A stretch of 64,000 bases of DNA from assembly GCF_014190915.1 (NCBI RefSeq), contig NZ_JACHVU010000006.1:1-64000 (forward strand), written 5' to 3'. Positions within the stretch are counted from its first letter, which is position 1. Each line of letters opens with the position of its first letter. This DNA comes from Mycolicibacterium iranicum (lineage in GTDB: Bacteria; Actinomycetota; Actinomycetes; Mycobacteriales; Mycobacteriaceae). Shown piece after piece: positions 21,130-29,352 of the stretch. The position numbers and the translations under genes are program-made. The notes beneath the pieces are model-generated. The model searched no databases. It saw nothing but the letters and a program-made list of their open reading frames with translations, and was not told the DNA's origin.

Positions 21130-21899
21130 GACGCGGGAACCGGCTGCGGTGCGGGAGCGGGCGGAGCGGCTTCCAGGCCGGGCACGTCGCCGACGATCTC
21201 CTTGATCTTGGCGACCAGCGCTTCGGGGGTGCTGTACTGGTAGTCCTCGCCGTTGATGCGCACGGTCGGCGTCGACTTGATGCCGGTGGCGCCGGCCAGA
21301 CCGCCGACGAGGTCGACGTAGGTGCCGTTGTTGATGCACTCGGGGACGGCGCCGCTGGCGCCGGCCTGGCGGGCGATCTCGACGAGCCGGGCGTTGTCCG
21401 GGAAGGCCGAGCCGGTCTCACCGGGCTGCTGTGCGTACAGGGCGCCGTGGAATCGGCGGAATGCGTCGGTGGACTCGTCGGCGACACAGTAGGCCGCAGC
21501 ACCGGCGCGGGCCGGGTAGTTCTGGTTCTGCGGACGGTCGAGGATGGCGACCATGTAGTAGTCCGCGGCGATGGCGCCGGCATCGACGAGCTTGGAGATC
21601 GTGGGCCCGAACTGCTGCTCGAAGTCGCCGCAGTGCGGGCACAGGAAGTCCTCGTACATGCTGAGCACCGCCTTGGGCTCGTCGGTGCCTTCCTTCTTGA
21701 TCACGCTCGACGACTCGACGCGGATGGCGCGGGCCTCACCGGCGGTGGGCTTGTCGTCGGCGGACAACACGATGTAGAGCACCAGGGTCACCGCGAAGAT
21801 GACGACGACGGCGGTCAGACCGATCTGGACGAGCAGGTTGCGCTTACGGTCCGCTGCCTTCAGGTCGTACCGCGCGTTCTTCTTGGGTTTGGTGGCCAC
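21126..21899 (-). CDS. Membrane-anchored DsbA-like thioredoxin-fold protein
   Basis: A 257-residue protein with a basic cytoplasmic N-terminus (KPKKNARYDLKAADRKR), one membrane anchor at about residues 23-46, and an extracytoplasmic DsbA/thioredoxin_4 domain. The active site is YEDFLCPHCGDFEQQF, with C87 and C90, and the cis-Pro loop is KSTPTVRING. Two more Cys (AAYCVADE and PECINNG) flank the helical insertion. The C-terminus is Pro/Ala-rich. It oxidises exported proteins and is re-oxidised by the downstream VKOR, to which it is coupled by a 4-base overlap. It corresponds to the mycobacterial essential DsbA-like protein of this locus (Rv2969c from memory). Confidence 0.95.
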   Translation of the reverse strand: MATKPKKNARYDLKAADRKRNLLVQIGLTAVVVIFAVTLVLYIVLSADDKPTAGEARAIRVESSSVIKKEGTDEPKAVLSMYEDFLCPHCGDFEQQFGPTISKLVDAGAIAADYYMVAILDRPQNQNYPARAGAAAYCVADESTDAFRRFHGALYAQQPGETGSAFPDNARLVEIARQAGASGAVPECINNGTYVDLVGGLAGATGIKSTPTVRINGEDYQYSTPEALVAKIKEIVGDVPGLEAAPPAPAPQPVPAS

Positions 21900-21931
21900 G
21901 GGACACAGAGTACCGGCGTCGTGACCCGCGG

Positions 21932-23053
21932 TTAGCCGCCGCGGGTCAGATGCGCGCGCAGGGCGGAGATGAAGTCCGCTGTCGCGGTCGCGCTGTCGCC
22001 GCCGAGCGGGAAGAAGTTCGCGAAGCCGTGCACGACTGTCCCGTACTCCCGGTAGTCGACGGGCGTCCCGGCGGCGCGCAGCGCCTCGGCGTACTGCCTG
22101 CCCTCGTCGCGCAGGGGGTCGAAGCCGGCGGTGACGAGCAGCGCGGGCGGCAGGCCCGACAGGTCGCCGTGCTGCAACGGCGAGACACGCGGGTCGGTGG
22201 TCAGGATCCCCGTCCCGGCCAGGTGGGTCGCCTTGAACCAGTCGATGTCGTGCCTGGTGAGGAAGAACCCGTTGGCGAACAGCGTCAGGGACCGGGTCTG
22301 AGCGTCGGCGTCGATCCCCGGGTAGATCAGCAGCTGCAGCGCGGGTAGCTGGACCTTCTCGTCGCGGGCCCGCAGCGACACGAGGGCGGTCAGATTACCG
22401 CCCGCGCTGTCGCCGCCGACCGCGACGCGGGCCGGGTCGGCGCCCAGTTCGGCGGCGTGCTCGAGAGCCCACAGGTAGGACGCGTAGGCGTCCTCGAAGC
22501 CGGCGGGCGCCTTGTGCTCGGGGGCCAGGCGGTAATCGACCGACAGCACGTGGATACGCGCCTGGCTGCACATCTCGCGGCACAGATCGTCGTGGGTGTC
22601 GATGCTGCCCATCGCGTGTCCTCCGCCGTGGAAGAAGACCAGCAGCGCGGCGTCGGGGGCGTCGGGGGCGTAGTGACGGGCCTTGATGGGGCCGCTGCCG
22701 CCGGTCACCGTCAGGTCGGTCACCGACGACACCGGGATGTGCTGCTTGAAGCTGACGGCGAGGGTTTCGAGCTGCTCGCGCGCGGTGACGACGTCGTCTC
22801 CGCCGACCAGACCGTCCAGGCCGAGTGCGTGCTGGCCGGCCAGCATCAGCTGAAGTGTGGTGTCCAGAGTGTTGCCGTCCAGGGTGATCGTTCGCCGACC
22901 CAGCATCAACCGCTTGAGGGGCTCGGGAATGTGAGGAAGCCCTCGCAGGGTGACACCGGCCACCCGGTTGGCGACCTTCTCGGCCAGCGTGGCCTTGCGG
23001 CGGGACTGGTGTGCCGCGGCATTCGCGGGTCGATCTGCGGCGATGTGCGTCAC
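21932..23053 (-). CDS. lipN: Alpha/beta hydrolase, hormone-sensitive lipase family (LipN-like)
   Basis: A 373-residue esterase/lipase. The oxyanion motif HGGG is at 142-145, followed by the HSL-family SVDYRLAPEHKAP. The nucleophile elbow is GDSAGGN with Ser216, the acid is in the DPLRDEG region, and the His is in VVHGFANFF near residue 350. There is no signal peptide, so it is probably cytoplasmic. The start is ATG or GTG at 23053 (MTHIAADRP). The position next to the DsbA-like gene and an aldo-keto reductase matches M. tuberculosis lipN, an esterase for short acyl chains. The natural substrate is unknown. Confidence 0.88.
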   Translation of the reverse strand: MTHIAADRPANAAAHQSRRKATLAEKVANRVAGVTLRGLPHIPEPLKRLMLGRRTITLDGNTLDTTLQLMLAGQHALGLDGLVGGDDVVTAREQLETLAVSFKQHIPVSSVTDLTVTGGSGPIKARHYAPDAPDAALLVFFHGGGHAMGSIDTHDDLCREMCSQARIHVLSVDYRLAPEHKAPAGFEDAYASYLWALEHAAELGADPARVAVGGDSAGGNLTALVSLRARDEKVQLPALQLLIYPGIDADAQTRSLTLFANGFFLTRHDIDWFKATHLAGTGILTTDPRVSPLQHGDLSGLPPALLVTAGFDPLRDEGRQYAEALRAAGTPVDYREYGTVVHGFANFFPLGGDSATATADFISALRAHLTRGG

Positions 23054-23200
23054 GGCGCGCTCCTTAACGTGGTCTCGGCCGAAATCGGCGCCAGCCTACG
23101 GCGTGGCGCACGCCCGGGCGCATGGTAGGCCGGTATGAGGAAGACATGACTGGCGGCAATATAGTCGGCGCCAGCAATCCACTTCAGAGAAGAAGGTGAC

Positions 23201-24040
23201 ATGACGTCGGCGGCATCGATCCCCACCGTCACGCTGAACGACGACAACACCATGCCGGTGATCGGCCTCGGTGTGGGTGAGTTGTCGGAAGCGGAGACCG
23301 AACAGGCCGTCCTGGCCGCGCTGAAATCCGGCTACCGGCTGATCGACACGGCGGCTGCCTACGGCAACGAGGCCGCGGTCGGCCGCGCCGTGGCCGCGTC
23401 GGGCGTGCCCAGGGACGAACTGTTCATCACGACCAAGCTCGCTGTCGAGGATCTCGGCTTCCAGTCCTCCCAGGATGCCCTGCGGGCCAGCCTCGAGCGG
23501 CTCGGCATGGACTACGTGGACCTCTACCTGATCCACTGGCCCGTCGGCAACGGCGGCCAGTACGTCGACAGCTGGGGCGGCCTGATGAAGGATAAGGAGA
23601 TCGGGCTCGCCCGCTCGATCGGGGTGGCGAATTTCCACGCCCAGCACCTCGACGACATCATCGGCCTGTCCTACTTCACGCCGGCGGTCAACCAGATCGA
23701 GCTGCATCCCCTGCTGAACCAGGCCGAGCTGCGTGCGGTCAACGCCGAGCAAGGGATCGCCACCCAGGCCTACAGCCCCCTGGGCGTGGGCAACCTGCTG
23801 TCCAACCCCGCGGTGACCACGGTGGCCGAGGCGCACGGCCGGACGCCCGCCCAGGTGCTGATCCGCTGGAACCTGCAGCTGGGCAACAGCGTGGTTTCCC
23901 GCTCCTCCTCTCCCGAGCGGATCGCCTCGAACATCGAGGTGTTCGACTTCGAGCTCACCGACGAGCAGATGGCGACGCTGAGCGGGCTCGACGAGGGCAC
24001 CCGGTTCCGCCCGGACCCCGAGACCTACACCGGTTCCTGA
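23201..24040 (+). CDS. Aldo/keto reductase
   Basis: A 279-residue NADPH-dependent carbonyl reductase of the AKR fold. The tetrad is visible: D49 in [13 protein letters not shown]54, K79 in FITTKLA and H112 in YLIHWP. The cofactor-binding [22 protein letters not shown] is near the C-terminus. The start ATG 23201 is preceded by AGAAGGTG. It is close to the mycobacterial enzyme of this locus (Rv2971; a M. smegmatis homologue has a crystal structure, from memory), which reduces reactive aldehydes and dicarbonyls. It is transcribed divergently from the lipN-like gene, with about 150 bp between them. Confidence 0.94.
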   Translation: MTSAASIPTVTLNDDNTMPVIGLGVGELSEAETEQAVLAALKSGYRLIDTAAAYGNEAAVGRAVAASGVPRDELFITTKLAVEDLGFQSSQDALRASLERLGMDYVDLYLIHWPVGNGGQYVDSWGGLMKDKEIGLARSIGVANFHAQHLDDIIGLSYFTPAVNQIELHPLLNQAELRAVNAEQGIATQAYSPLGVGNLLSNPAVTTVAEAHGRTPAQVLIRWNLQLGNSVVSRSSSPERIASNIEVFDFELTDEQMATLSGLDEGTRFRPDPETYTGS

Positions 24041-24065
24041 CGATTCGGCCGCCGGTCGGCACCGA

Positions 24066-24098
24066 CTACTAGGTGATGTAGTAGCCGAGCGGTAGGGT
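24066..24098 (+). promoter_or_regulatory. Promoter with palindromic operator for the PepSY/PCu(A)C/DyP operon
   Basis: CTACTA (24066-24071) and TAGTAG (24079-24084) form an inverted repeat with a 7-base centre. A second register, ACTAC...GTAGT, overlaps it. A -10-like TAGGGT lies at 24093-24098, six bases before the ATG at 24105, so the transcript would start at or next to the initiation codon (leaderless). The palindrome covers the place of a -35 box, as a repressor site would. The cognate regulator is not in the window. Confidence 0.5.
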
Positions 24099-24104
24099 TC
24101 GCCC

Positions 24105-24644
24105 ATGCGTACGCCGAAGGCGCGTGCCCGCGGGGTGCGCGGCGCCCTGGTCGGGGTGTCTTCGGCTGCGACGACCACCGGTGCCCACGCCGCCGGCGGT
24201 GGCGGCCTTCCCACCGGGACCGCCCTCGTCCTGACTCTGCTGCTGTGCGCCACCGTCGGCGCGCTGATCGGCAGCCTGCGCCTCACAGGCCGGCGCACCG
24301 CATGGGCCGCGACCGCCGCCGCACTCGGCGTGGCACAGTTCGCCGGCCACGCCGCGCTCACGGTCGCCGGCCACCACCATCACGGCGTGGACCTCGCGCC
24401 GGGCCCGGCGATGATCGCCGCACACGTCGCGGCCGCGATCGTTCTCGGCGGCGCCATCTCTGCGGCGGAATATCTCTACGTCGTCTGCGCGTCGGTGCTG
24501 TGCTGGCTGCAACTGTTCACCCGCCGGGCAGCCCGGCCGGCGCCGCGAATCCGGCGACGCGCCACGAAAGTCGTTGTCGCCCGGCCTGTTCTGGTCACCG
24601 GGCGAGGCATGCGGGCACCGCCGAGGGGTTTCGCGACCGCCTGA
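24105..24644 (+). CDS. His-rich membrane protein, first gene of the copper/DyP block
   Basis: I do not recognise a named family. The 179-residue protein has an Ala-rich N-terminus (a possible signal anchor), about four membrane segments (TALVLTLLLCATVGALIGSL, AWAATAAALGVAQFAGHAAL, MIAAHVAAAIVLGGAISAAEY and YVVCASVLCWLQLF), and a loop GHHHHGV near residue 90 that could bind metal. The C-terminal 45 residues are Arg-rich and cytoplasmic. It heads a plus-strand run with PepSY, PCu(A)C and DyP genes, 126 bp before the PepSY gene. From context it may help copper or iron movement across the membrane; this is inference. Its message is probably leaderless. Confidence 0.75.
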   Translation: MRTPKARARGVRGALVGVSSAATTTGAHAAGGGGLPTGTALVLTLLLCATVGALIGSLRLTGRRTAWAATAAALGVAQFAGHAALTVAGHHHHGVDLAPGPAMIAAHVAAAIVLGGAISAAEYLYVVCASVLCWLQLFTRRAARPAPRIRRRATKVVVARPVLVTGRGMRAPPRGFATA

Positions 24645-24770
24645 CGGTCTTCTCCTCTCCTCGCACCCCACTCCGCGCCGCACGCCTCGCTGCGGCGCGT
24701 GCCCCGCCGTCGCGCCTCAGTGCGCGGGCGGCGACCCCGCGTCGTCTCGACCGAGAGAGCCTCTTCCCGC

Positions 24771-26198
24771 ATGACCATTCCCGACGAAACCGTCGAACCG
24801 TCCCTGTCCGAAACCCCTCCGACTCAGGCGATCCCGAAGCACCGCTGGCGTGCCTTCGTCGTCCGCCTGCACTTCTACGCCGGCGTCCTCGTCGGGCCGT
24901 TCCTGATCGTCGCCGCAGTCACCGGCGGCCTGTACGCGCTCGCACCGACCATCGAGAATGTCGTCTACCGGGATGTCTTGACCGTCGACGCCGCCGATCG
25001 GGTGCTGCCGCTGGGCGAACAGATCAACGCCGCTCAGGCGTCCCATCCCGGGCTGGCCGTGACGGGTGTCCGGCCCGCACCCGAGGCCGGCCGGTCCACC
25101 CGCGTCTACCTCGCCGACCCCGCCCTCGACGAAGAGCTGCTGCGCGCGGTGTTCGTCGACCCGCACACGGGCCGCGTTCTGGGTGACGAAGTCACCTGGC
25201 TGGGTTATCTGCCGGTGAGCACGTGGCTGGACGGCCTGCACCGCCACCTGAACCTCGGCGAGCCCGGGCGGATCTACAGCGAGGTCGCCGCGTCCTGGCT
25301 GTGGGTGATCGCGCTCGGCGGGCTGTATCTGTGGGTGGTCAAAGCCGCAGGCGACCGCCGCCGCGGCCGCAAGTCCAGGGTGCTGACAGTGGGCGACGAG
25401 GTCACCGGTCGCTCGCGGACGCTCAATTGGCATGGCGCAACCGGGGTGTGGCTGCTGGCAGGACTGCTGTTCCTGTCCGCGACCGGCATCACCTGGTCGA
25501 CCTACGCGGGGGCGCATGTCACCGACATCCGCTCCGCGCTCGACTGGGAGCGCCCGCAGCTCGATACGGCCCTGCCCGCCGGTGGCGAGCACGCGTCGCA
25601 CGGTGCTGCGACGGACCACCAGCATGCGATGGACCCGGCGGCGGTGAACTTCGAGGCGGTGCTGACCGCGGCGTCCGCCGCAGGGGTACACGCCCCCGTC
25701 GAGGTCACCCTGCCCACCGGGCACGGAGACGGCGTCACGGTGAGCGAGATCGACGAGCCGTACCGGTGGACGACGAACGCGGCCGTCATCGATCCGGACG
25801 GCCCCACCATGACCGGCCGCATCGACTACTGGCAGGACTATTCGGTCATCGCCAAGCTCGCCGACTGGGGGATCCGGGCGCACATGGGATTCCTGTTCGG
25901 GCTTCTCAACCAGCTGCTCCTGCTCGGCATCGCGGTCGGTCTGCTGACGGTCATCGGGCGCGGGTACCGGATGTGGTGGCAGCGCAGACCCACCAGGGGT
26001 AGCCATTGGGCGGTCGGCAGACCGCCGGTCCGCGGCGGGCTCCGACGCCTGTCCCCCGTCGCCGCCGCCGCTGTCCTCGCCCTCACCGCTGTCGTCGGCT
26101 GGTTCCTGCCGGCGCTGGGGGTGACACTGCTGCTGTTCGCCGGCGTGGATGTGGTGCTCGCGGCGATCAAGCGTCGGAAGGTGTCCGACAGTGTCTGA
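24771..26198 (+). CDS. PepSY-associated transmembrane protein
   Basis: A 475-residue PepSY_TM family protein. It has an N-terminal helix LHFYAGVLVGPFLIVAAVTGGLYAL (about residues 37-61), a large external PepSY-type region, WLDGLHRHLNLGEPGRIYSEVAASWLWVIALGGLYLW near residue 160, and a helix WHGATGVWLLAGLLFLSATGITWS near 225. A His-rich external loop (GGEHASHGAATDHQHAMD) and two further C-terminal helices follow. Relatives are often linked to iron or copper reduction or uptake across the membrane. I took ATG 24771; the open frame extends upstream to 24699 but those residues are Arg-rich and not family-like. It overlaps the PCu(A)C gene by 8 bases. Confidence 0.88.
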   Translation: MTIPDETVEPSLSETPPTQAIPKHRWRAFVVRLHFYAGVLVGPFLIVAAVTGGLYALAPTIENVVYRDVLTVDAADRVLPLGEQINAAQASHPGLAVTGVRPAPEAGRSTRVYLADPALDEELLRAVFVDPHTGRVLGDEVTWLGYLPVSTWLDGLHRHLNLGEPGRIYSEVAASWLWVIALGGLYLWVVKAAGDRRRGRKSRVLTVGDEVTGRSRTLNWHGATGVWLLAGLLFLSATGITWSTYAGAHVTDIRSALDWERPQLDTALPAGGEHASHGAATDHQHAMDPAAVNFEAVLTAASAAGVHAPVEVTLPTGHGDGVTVSEIDEPYRWTTNAAVIDPDGPTMTGRIDYWQDYSVIAKLADWGIRAHMGFLFGLLNQLLLLGIAVGLLTVIGRGYRMWWQRRPTRGSHWAVGRPPVRGGLRRLSPVAAAAVLALTAVVGWFLPALGVTLLLFAGVDVVLAAIKRRKVSDSV

Positions 26199-26691
26199 AA
26201 AACTCTGCTACACAGTTCTTCTGATCGCTTCACTACTGACGGGCTGCGCGTCGGCGGGACCGGGGGCCGCCGCGCCGATGGCGTCGGCGGTGACCCTCGA
26301 CGATGCGTGGGCCGGTGCGGCGGACACGGGGATGACGGCCGTGTTCGGAACCCTCACCAACACAGGTAGCCGCGAGGCGCGGCTCGTCGGCGGCCGGTCA
26401 CCCGCTGCGGCGACGGTGGAGGTGCACGAGGTCGCCGCAGGGGCGAACGGCATCCCGACGATGCGGCCCAAGGCGGGCGGGATCACCGTCCCGGCGGGCG
26501 GAGCGCACGATCTCGAACCCGGCGGCGACCACCTGATGTTGATGGACCTGACGGGGCCGCTGAAGCCCGGGGCCGATGTCTCGGTGACGGTCACCTTCGA
26601 GGACGGGTCGACGCTTGCGGTGGTCGCGCAGGTGCGAGATTTCGCCGGCGGCAACGAGGAATACTCCCCCGGCGCCCACGGTCATGGGTGA
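26191..26691 (+). CDS. PCu(A)C family copper chaperone lipoprotein
   Basis: A 166-residue exported lipoprotein. The signal peptide is VSEKLCYTVLLIASLLTGC, with lipobox LTGC. The PCu(A)C domain fills the rest: GMTAVFGTLTNTG, VEVHEV (His ligand), IPTMRPKAGGI (Met), GAHDLEPGGDHLMLMDL with the H-x-M pair, and a final strand VSVTVTFEDGSTL. This family carries Cu(I) outside the membrane, classically to the CuA site of cytochrome oxidase. The start GTG 26191 lies inside the end of the PepSY gene (GTGTCTGA overlap) with GGAAGG upstream. An 8-base overlap also joins it to the DyP gene, so the three are translationally coupled. Confidence 0.92.
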   Translation: MSEKLCYTVLLIASLLTGCASAGPGAAAPMASAVTLDDAWAGAADTGMTAVFGTLTNTGSREARLVGGRSPAAATVEVHEVAAGANGIPTMRPKAGGITVPAGGAHDLEPGGDHLMLMDLTGPLKPGADVSVTVTFEDGSTLAVVAQVRDFAGGNEEYSPGAHGHG

Positions 26692-27883
26692 TCGCCGATG
26701 GGCCGTCAACCGGCGGCGCCTCCTCACCGGGGGCGCCGCCCTGGCGGCCACCGGAGCCCTGACCGGTTGTGTCGCAGGGGAAACCGCAGCGCCCGCTGCG
26801 GGTTTCGGTTCGGACACCGAACCGTTCCACGGCGTGCACCAGGCCGGCGTCGACACCCCGCCCCAGGCACACGGGCTGTTCGTCGCACTGGACCTGAGGG
26901 CCGGTACCGGACGTGAGGCCCGAGACGCCCTGACGTCGGTGCTGAGGTTGTGGAGCGCCGACGCGGCCCGCCTGACCCAGGGCGACCCCGCGCTCGCCGA
27001 CACCGAACCCGAGCTGGCCCACCGGCCGGCACGGTTGAGCGTGACGGTCGGACTGGGCCCGCACACCTTCGACCGCATCGGCCTCGCGGATCGCCGGCCG
27101 GTGTCGGCGGCGGACCTGCCCCCGTTCGGCACCGACCGGCTCGACGAGCGGTGGTGCGGCGGTGAGATTCTCCTGCAGATCTGCGCCGACGACCCCGTCG
27201 TGGTCGCGCACACCGCTCGGGTGCTGCTGAAGAACGTCCGCACGCTGACCACACAACGCTGGCGGCAGAACGGCTTTCGTCCCGCCCGGGGCGCGGACAC
27301 CTCCGGGGCGACGATGCGCAACCTGATGGGGCAGGTCGATGGTACCGCCAACCTGCGCACGCCCGACGACGTCGACCGCCACGTCTGGGACGACGGGTCC
27401 GACCAGAGTTGGTTCGCAGGCGGCACGGTCCTGGTGCTGCGCAGGATCCGCGCCGAGCTCGACACCTGGGACGAACTCGACCGAGCGAGCAAGGAGCTGA
27501 CCGTCGGCCGGCGCCTGAGCACGGGGGCACCGCTGACCGGCCGAGACGAGTTCGACGAACCGGACTTCGGCGCGGCGGAGAACGGCATACCGGTCATTCC
27601 GCCGAACTCTCACGTCGCACTGGCACGCCACCGCGCGGAGAGTGAGCGGTTCCTGCGCCGGGCGTACAACTACGACGACCCACCGCGAGACGGAACCACC
27701 GACGCCGGGCTGATCTTCGCTGCGTATCAACGGGATCCGTCGTTGCAGTTCGTGCCGGTGCAGCGCCGCCTCGCCGAGGCCGATGCGCTCAACCCGTGGA
27801 TCACGACCGTCGGGTCGGCGGTGTTCGCCGTCCTGCCCGGCGTTCCGGAGGGAGGCTATCTGGGTCGGCAACTCCTCCAGTGA
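26684..27883 (+). CDS. Tat-exported DyP-type heme peroxidase
   Basis: A 399-residue dye-decolorising peroxidase. The N-terminus RRWAVNRRRLLTGGAALAATGALTGC is a twin-arginine signal and ends in a lipobox-like LTGC, so it may be lipid-anchored outside the membrane. The DyP signature GxxDG appears as GQVDGTANLRTP near residue 215, and the heme-binding region as NSHVALARHRAESERFLRRAYNYDD near residue 310 (His as probable iron ligand). The EfeB/YcdB-type (class A) layout suggests secreted peroxidase or heme-iron release activity. It is coupled to the PCu(A)C gene by an ATGGGTGA overlap. The role with copper is unexplained. Confidence 0.93.
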   Translation: MGDRRWAVNRRRLLTGGAALAATGALTGCVAGETAAPAAGFGSDTEPFHGVHQAGVDTPPQAHGLFVALDLRAGTGREARDALTSVLRLWSADAARLTQGDPALADTEPELAHRPARLSVTVGLGPHTFDRIGLADRRPVSAADLPPFGTDRLDERWCGGEILLQICADDPVVVAHTARVLLKNVRTLTTQRWRQNGFRPARGADTSGATMRNLMGQVDGTANLRTPDDVDRHVWDDGSDQSWFAGGTVLVLRRIRAELDTWDELDRASKELTVGRRLSTGAPLTGRDEFDEPDFGAAENGIPVIPPNSHVALARHRAESERFLRRAYNYDDPPRDGTTDAGLIFAAYQRDPSLQFVPVQRRLAEADALNPWITTVGSAVFAVLPGVPEGGYLGRQLLQ

Positions 27884-27906
27884 GCTGACCGCGCCGGGCT
27901 GTCGTC

Positions 27907-28473
27907 CTACATCGTGGCGGGCATCCCCGCGCCGCCCGACATCGTCGGTGAGACCGACGGCACCGAGATGGTCGGCGCACTGATCGTCGGCATCGGAATC
28001 GTCGGTGGGGTGATCGCCGGCGGAGCGATCATCGGCGGCGGAGCGATCACAGGCGGCGGTGCGATAGGTGGCGGTGCAATCGGCGGCGGTGCGATCGGGG
28101 GCGCGATCGGCGGCGGGGGTGGCGCGGCCGGCGGGGGCGGTGCCGCGGGTGGGGGCGGGGGCGGCGGCAGGTAGGGACTTCCCACACAGGCGGCGTCAGC
28201 CGGATTCGTCATGCAGGAGGGATCGAGCGGCCCGGTGGGAGGGCCCGGCGCCGCCGGGGGCGCGGCGTAGGGCCCGCCCTGGCAGACGGGGTCGGTGGGC
28301 ATCGACACGCATCGGGGATCACCGGGACCGGTGGGCGCTCCGGGGTCGGGCGCCGCCCCGGCAGGCGCAGACGCTGTCAACGCTGCGATTCCGGCCACCG
28401 CGACGCACGCCAGCGCGCCCCCGATCATCCGTCCGAAGCCCAACCGTCCGAAGCCCGGAAACGACGTCGTCAT
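27907..28473 (-). CDS. Secreted proline-rich protein with duplicated Cys motif
   Basis: A 188-residue predicted exported protein. The start is ATG 28473, with GAGGAG eight bases upstream. A signal peptide runs to ASAPAGAAPDP at about residue 45. The mature N-terminal part carries two copies of a short unit: CVSMPTDPVCQGGPY and CMTNPADAACVGSPY, giving four cysteines in two matched pairs. The rest is Pro-rich with PPPP runs and a degenerate IAPP repeat, ending in TIS/VSP threonine-serine repeats. Such proteins are common in mycobacterial envelopes and their function is unknown. It converges with the DyP gene, with 23 bp between stops. The opposite strand reads as Gly-rich and is a shadow. Confidence 0.82.
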   Translation of the reverse strand: MTTSFPGFGRLGFGRMIGGALACVAVAGIAALTASAPAGAAPDPGAPTGPGDPRCVSMPTDPVCQGGPYAAPPAAPGPPTGPLDPSCMTNPADAACVGSPYLPPPPPPPAAPPPPAAPPPPPIAPPIAPPPIAPPPIAPPPVIAPPPMIAPPAITPPTIPMPTISAPTISVPSVSPTMSGGAGMPATM

Positions 28474-28644
28474 GCAGTTCTCCTCACGCACCGCCCCGAA
28501 GGACGCACCGGCCACCGCAGACCGTGCGGCGCCCTCATGGTGGCACGGCAACCCCGCGCCCGGAGCCGAATCGAAGAGGCCTGCAATTAGCCGCGTGCGT
28601 CAATTGAGTTGCTGTTGAGCACGTTTGGCGGCAGCGTGGCGAGG

Positions 28645-29352
28645 TCAGGCTGCCGGGCACGTCTGCGTCGCCGCGCGCAGCACCGGCACCGAGGGCGCGT
28701 CGACGGGCAGCGCGTAGCCGCGGAGCACCTCGATGTACTGCATCGCGTACTGGCAGTGGAACGCACCGTTGGCCGGCATCCACAGCGACGGCTGCTTGTC
28801 ACCCTTGTCCTGGTTCGCCGCGCCGGCGACCGCGAGCAGGTTCGCCGGGTCGTTGGCGAACCGTACCCGCCTCTCCTCGGTCCAGTTGCGCGCGCCCAGA
28901 TCCCACGCCAGGGCCAGCGGCACCAGGTGGTCGATCTGCACGGCCGCACCCGTCTGATTGCCGCGGGTGAACGCGACCGTGGCATTCGTGTACGGGTCGA
29001 GCAGAACGCCGGTCGCCACGGCGGTCGGGCACCGCGAGATCGCCACATAGGTCTTGTCGAGGAGGTCGCGGTCCAGGATGTCGTTGCGGGTGTCGCAGCC
29101 GTTGTGACCGCCGGGCGCCGAGGTCTCGTCGGTCCACGATTCACCGAAAGCATCTCTGCGATAGTCGTTCCCGCGAATCCGGGCGGGCACCTCGGCAATG
29201 CCGGCGAGCACGTCGACACCCGGGGCGACCGTCGGGATGTCGGCTTCGGCGACGAATCGCGACGGGCCTTCGGACGCCGCGCTCACCTGGTAGGCGACGA
29301 TCACCGAGAGCAGCACGGCAATGGCGAGCCACAGGGTGTGGGAACGGCTCAC
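28645..29352 (-). CDS. Exported HNH-nuclease-like protein
   Basis: A 235-residue protein with an N-terminal membrane/signal segment (LWLAIAVLLSVIVAYQVSA) and an HNH/DUF1524-type domain. Visible are GCDTRNDILDRDL, AVQIDHLVPLALAWDLGA (the His-centred motif) and RVRFANDPANLLAVAGAANQDKGDKQPSLWMP (the Asn/Asp part). Related secreted proteins are putative nucleases. The start GTG 29352 overlaps the recG stop as GTGA; the longer open frame upstream lies inside recG. It corresponds to Rv2972c by position and size. Whether it cuts DNA is untested here, but the HNH residues look intact. Confidence 0.87.
   Translation of the reverse strand: MSRSHTLWLAIAVLLSVIVAYQVSAASEGPSRFVAEADIPTVAPGVDVLAGIAEVPARIRGNDYRRDAFGESWTDETSAPGGHNGCDTRNDILDRDLLDKTYVAISRCPTAVATGVLLDPYTNATVAFTRGNQTGAAVQIDHLVPLALAWDLGARNWTEERRVRFANDPANLLAVAGAANQDKGDKQPSLWMPANGAFHCQYAMQYIEVLRGYALPVDAPSVPVLRAATQTCPAA

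Noticed and set aside
27914..28174. Gly/Ile-rich plus-strand frame resembling a glycine-rich surface protein
   Set aside because: It is the complement of the Pro-rich codons of the secreted protein on the minus strand, which has a signal peptide and a good ribosome binding site.
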